This document shows positions 63,683 to 64,000 of a DNA stretch of 64,000 nucleotides, one piece after another. The DNA comes from Petrachloros mirabilis ULC683 (GTDB lineage Bacteria; Cyanobacteriota; Cyanobacteriia; Thermosynechococcales; Thermosynechococcaceae), in the NCBI RefSeq assembly GCF_009939295.1, contig NZ_WVIC01000001.1, positions 124,001-188,000 of the forward strand. Direction: 5' to 3'. Positions within the stretch are counted from its first letter, which is position 1. Each line of letters starts with the position of its first letter. Made by a program: the position numbers and the translations under genes. The notes beneath the pieces are model-generated. The model was not told the DNA's origin, ran no database searches, and saw only the letters and a list, made by a program, of their open reading frames with translations.

Positions 63683-64000
63683 GGGCAACAGGGGCCAGCC
63701 AGGTATCGGTGGCGTCAGAAAGGGCCAGCGGCCAGTCCTGAAATCCCTGGGCAAACTCCCCGAAGGATTCTTGGGGACTGGTGCGATGCTGCTGATACAC
63801 CCTGAGCAGATTCAGAACCTGAGCGGGCAGTTGGGTGGCGGGGATAGCAGCATACAGTGGCTCGCCCTCGGGTGCCCCTAGATAGAGGTGATAGCAGTCT
63901 TCCCCAGCGATATTCTCCGTACCCAGGAGGGTTAGTTCAGCGGGGCTGGGCTGGGCACAGCCTTTGGGACAGGCGCTGAGATGGATATTAACTGGGGTGT
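63675..64000 (-). CDS. CobG-like precorrin-3B synthase (sulfite/nitrite reductase ferredoxin-like), C-terminal part
   Basis: Only the last 108 codons are in the window. The segment VNIHLSACPKGCAQPSPAEL carries the cysteine pair (CxxxC) that binds the siroheme/4Fe-4S centre in this superfamily. The gene reads into cobH with an eight-base overlap, and cobG next to cobH and cobI is a known order. CobG needs oxygen, so its presence would point to an aerobic-type corrin route or a repurposed homologue. The N-terminal part lies beyond the right edge. Confidence 0.75.
   Translation of the reverse strand, partial: TPVNIHLSACPKGCAQPSPAELTLLGTENIAGEDCYHLYLGAPEGEPLYAAIPATQLPAQVLNLLRVYQQHRTSPQESFGEFAQGFQDWPLALSDATDTWLAPVAHA

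Overview
The window is cyanobacterial chromosome. It carries psbA (photosystem II D1), a DUF561/Ycf23 protein, a Ycf41-type ssDNA-binding protein, cyanobacterial omega subunit, aerobic coproporphyrinogen oxidase, an SLH-type porin, CofH, a KaiB-domain protein and several families known mainly from cyanobacteria (DUF1818, DUF3288, DUF3352, DUF4346). HIP1 octamers (GCGATCGC) recur throughout. The species cannot be named from the sequence alone.

Layout. 1-7.4 kb: alpha/beta hydrolase (cut by the left edge), SRP RNA, small proteins, alanine dehydrogenase, an EamA permease divergent from an ABC exporter with a perfect 22-bp palindrome between them, a zinc dehydrogenase and a small secreted protein. 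7.6-15.2 kb: upp, yggT, metK, larE with a coupled hydrolase-like gene, rpoZ with a coupled secreted protein, DUF1818, tRNA-Pro(GGG). 15.3-26.7 kb: a decayed integrase beside the tRNA, murD, a rimB-rimK pair, queA, a PRC-barrel protein, glgP, a cysteine desulfurase, tRNA-Arg(CCT) and a TrkA-type protein. 26.7-32.2 kb: psbA, a HIT protein, ycf23 and a fused sugar nucleotidyltransferase/phosphomutase. 32.4-40.7 kb: ssb-like, dciA-like and KaiB-domain genes in a row, then cofH, a DUF3352 protein, hemF and two conserved unknowns. 40.8-50.8 kb: typA, a patch of broken genes, a DM13 lipoprotein, an FHA-PAS sensor kinase with its response regulator, Uma2, ferritin, a J-domain protein and tadA. 51.3-56 kb: a divergent proA, tRNA-Gly(GCC), and CIRCE-controlled groES/groEL. 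56-64 kb: small conserved proteins, a repeat-packed intergenic block, the major porin, an Rpn-family protein and the cobG-cobH-cobI end of a corrin operon (cobG is cut by the right edge).

Most coding content is housekeeping. The most unusual feature is a dense set of short non-coding repeats, 105-190 bp, in at least four families. Three of these families share a C-run/G-run inner core but have different terminal inverted repeats. Three copies of family A are each exactly 154 bp. Family B copies at 32192 and 55711 are flanked by 10-11 bp direct repeats, the mark of transposition. One family-C copy lies inside the groES-groEL operon. These look like non-autonomous MITE-type elements; no matching transposase is in the window.

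Other points worth a second look are the ssb/dciA/kaiB-like cluster, a predicted Yfr1 sRNA site on the porin ribosome-binding site, the integrase remnant next to tRNA-Pro, and two broken gene fragments near 43-44 kb. I found no CRISPR array, complete prophage or clearly new multi-gene defence system.
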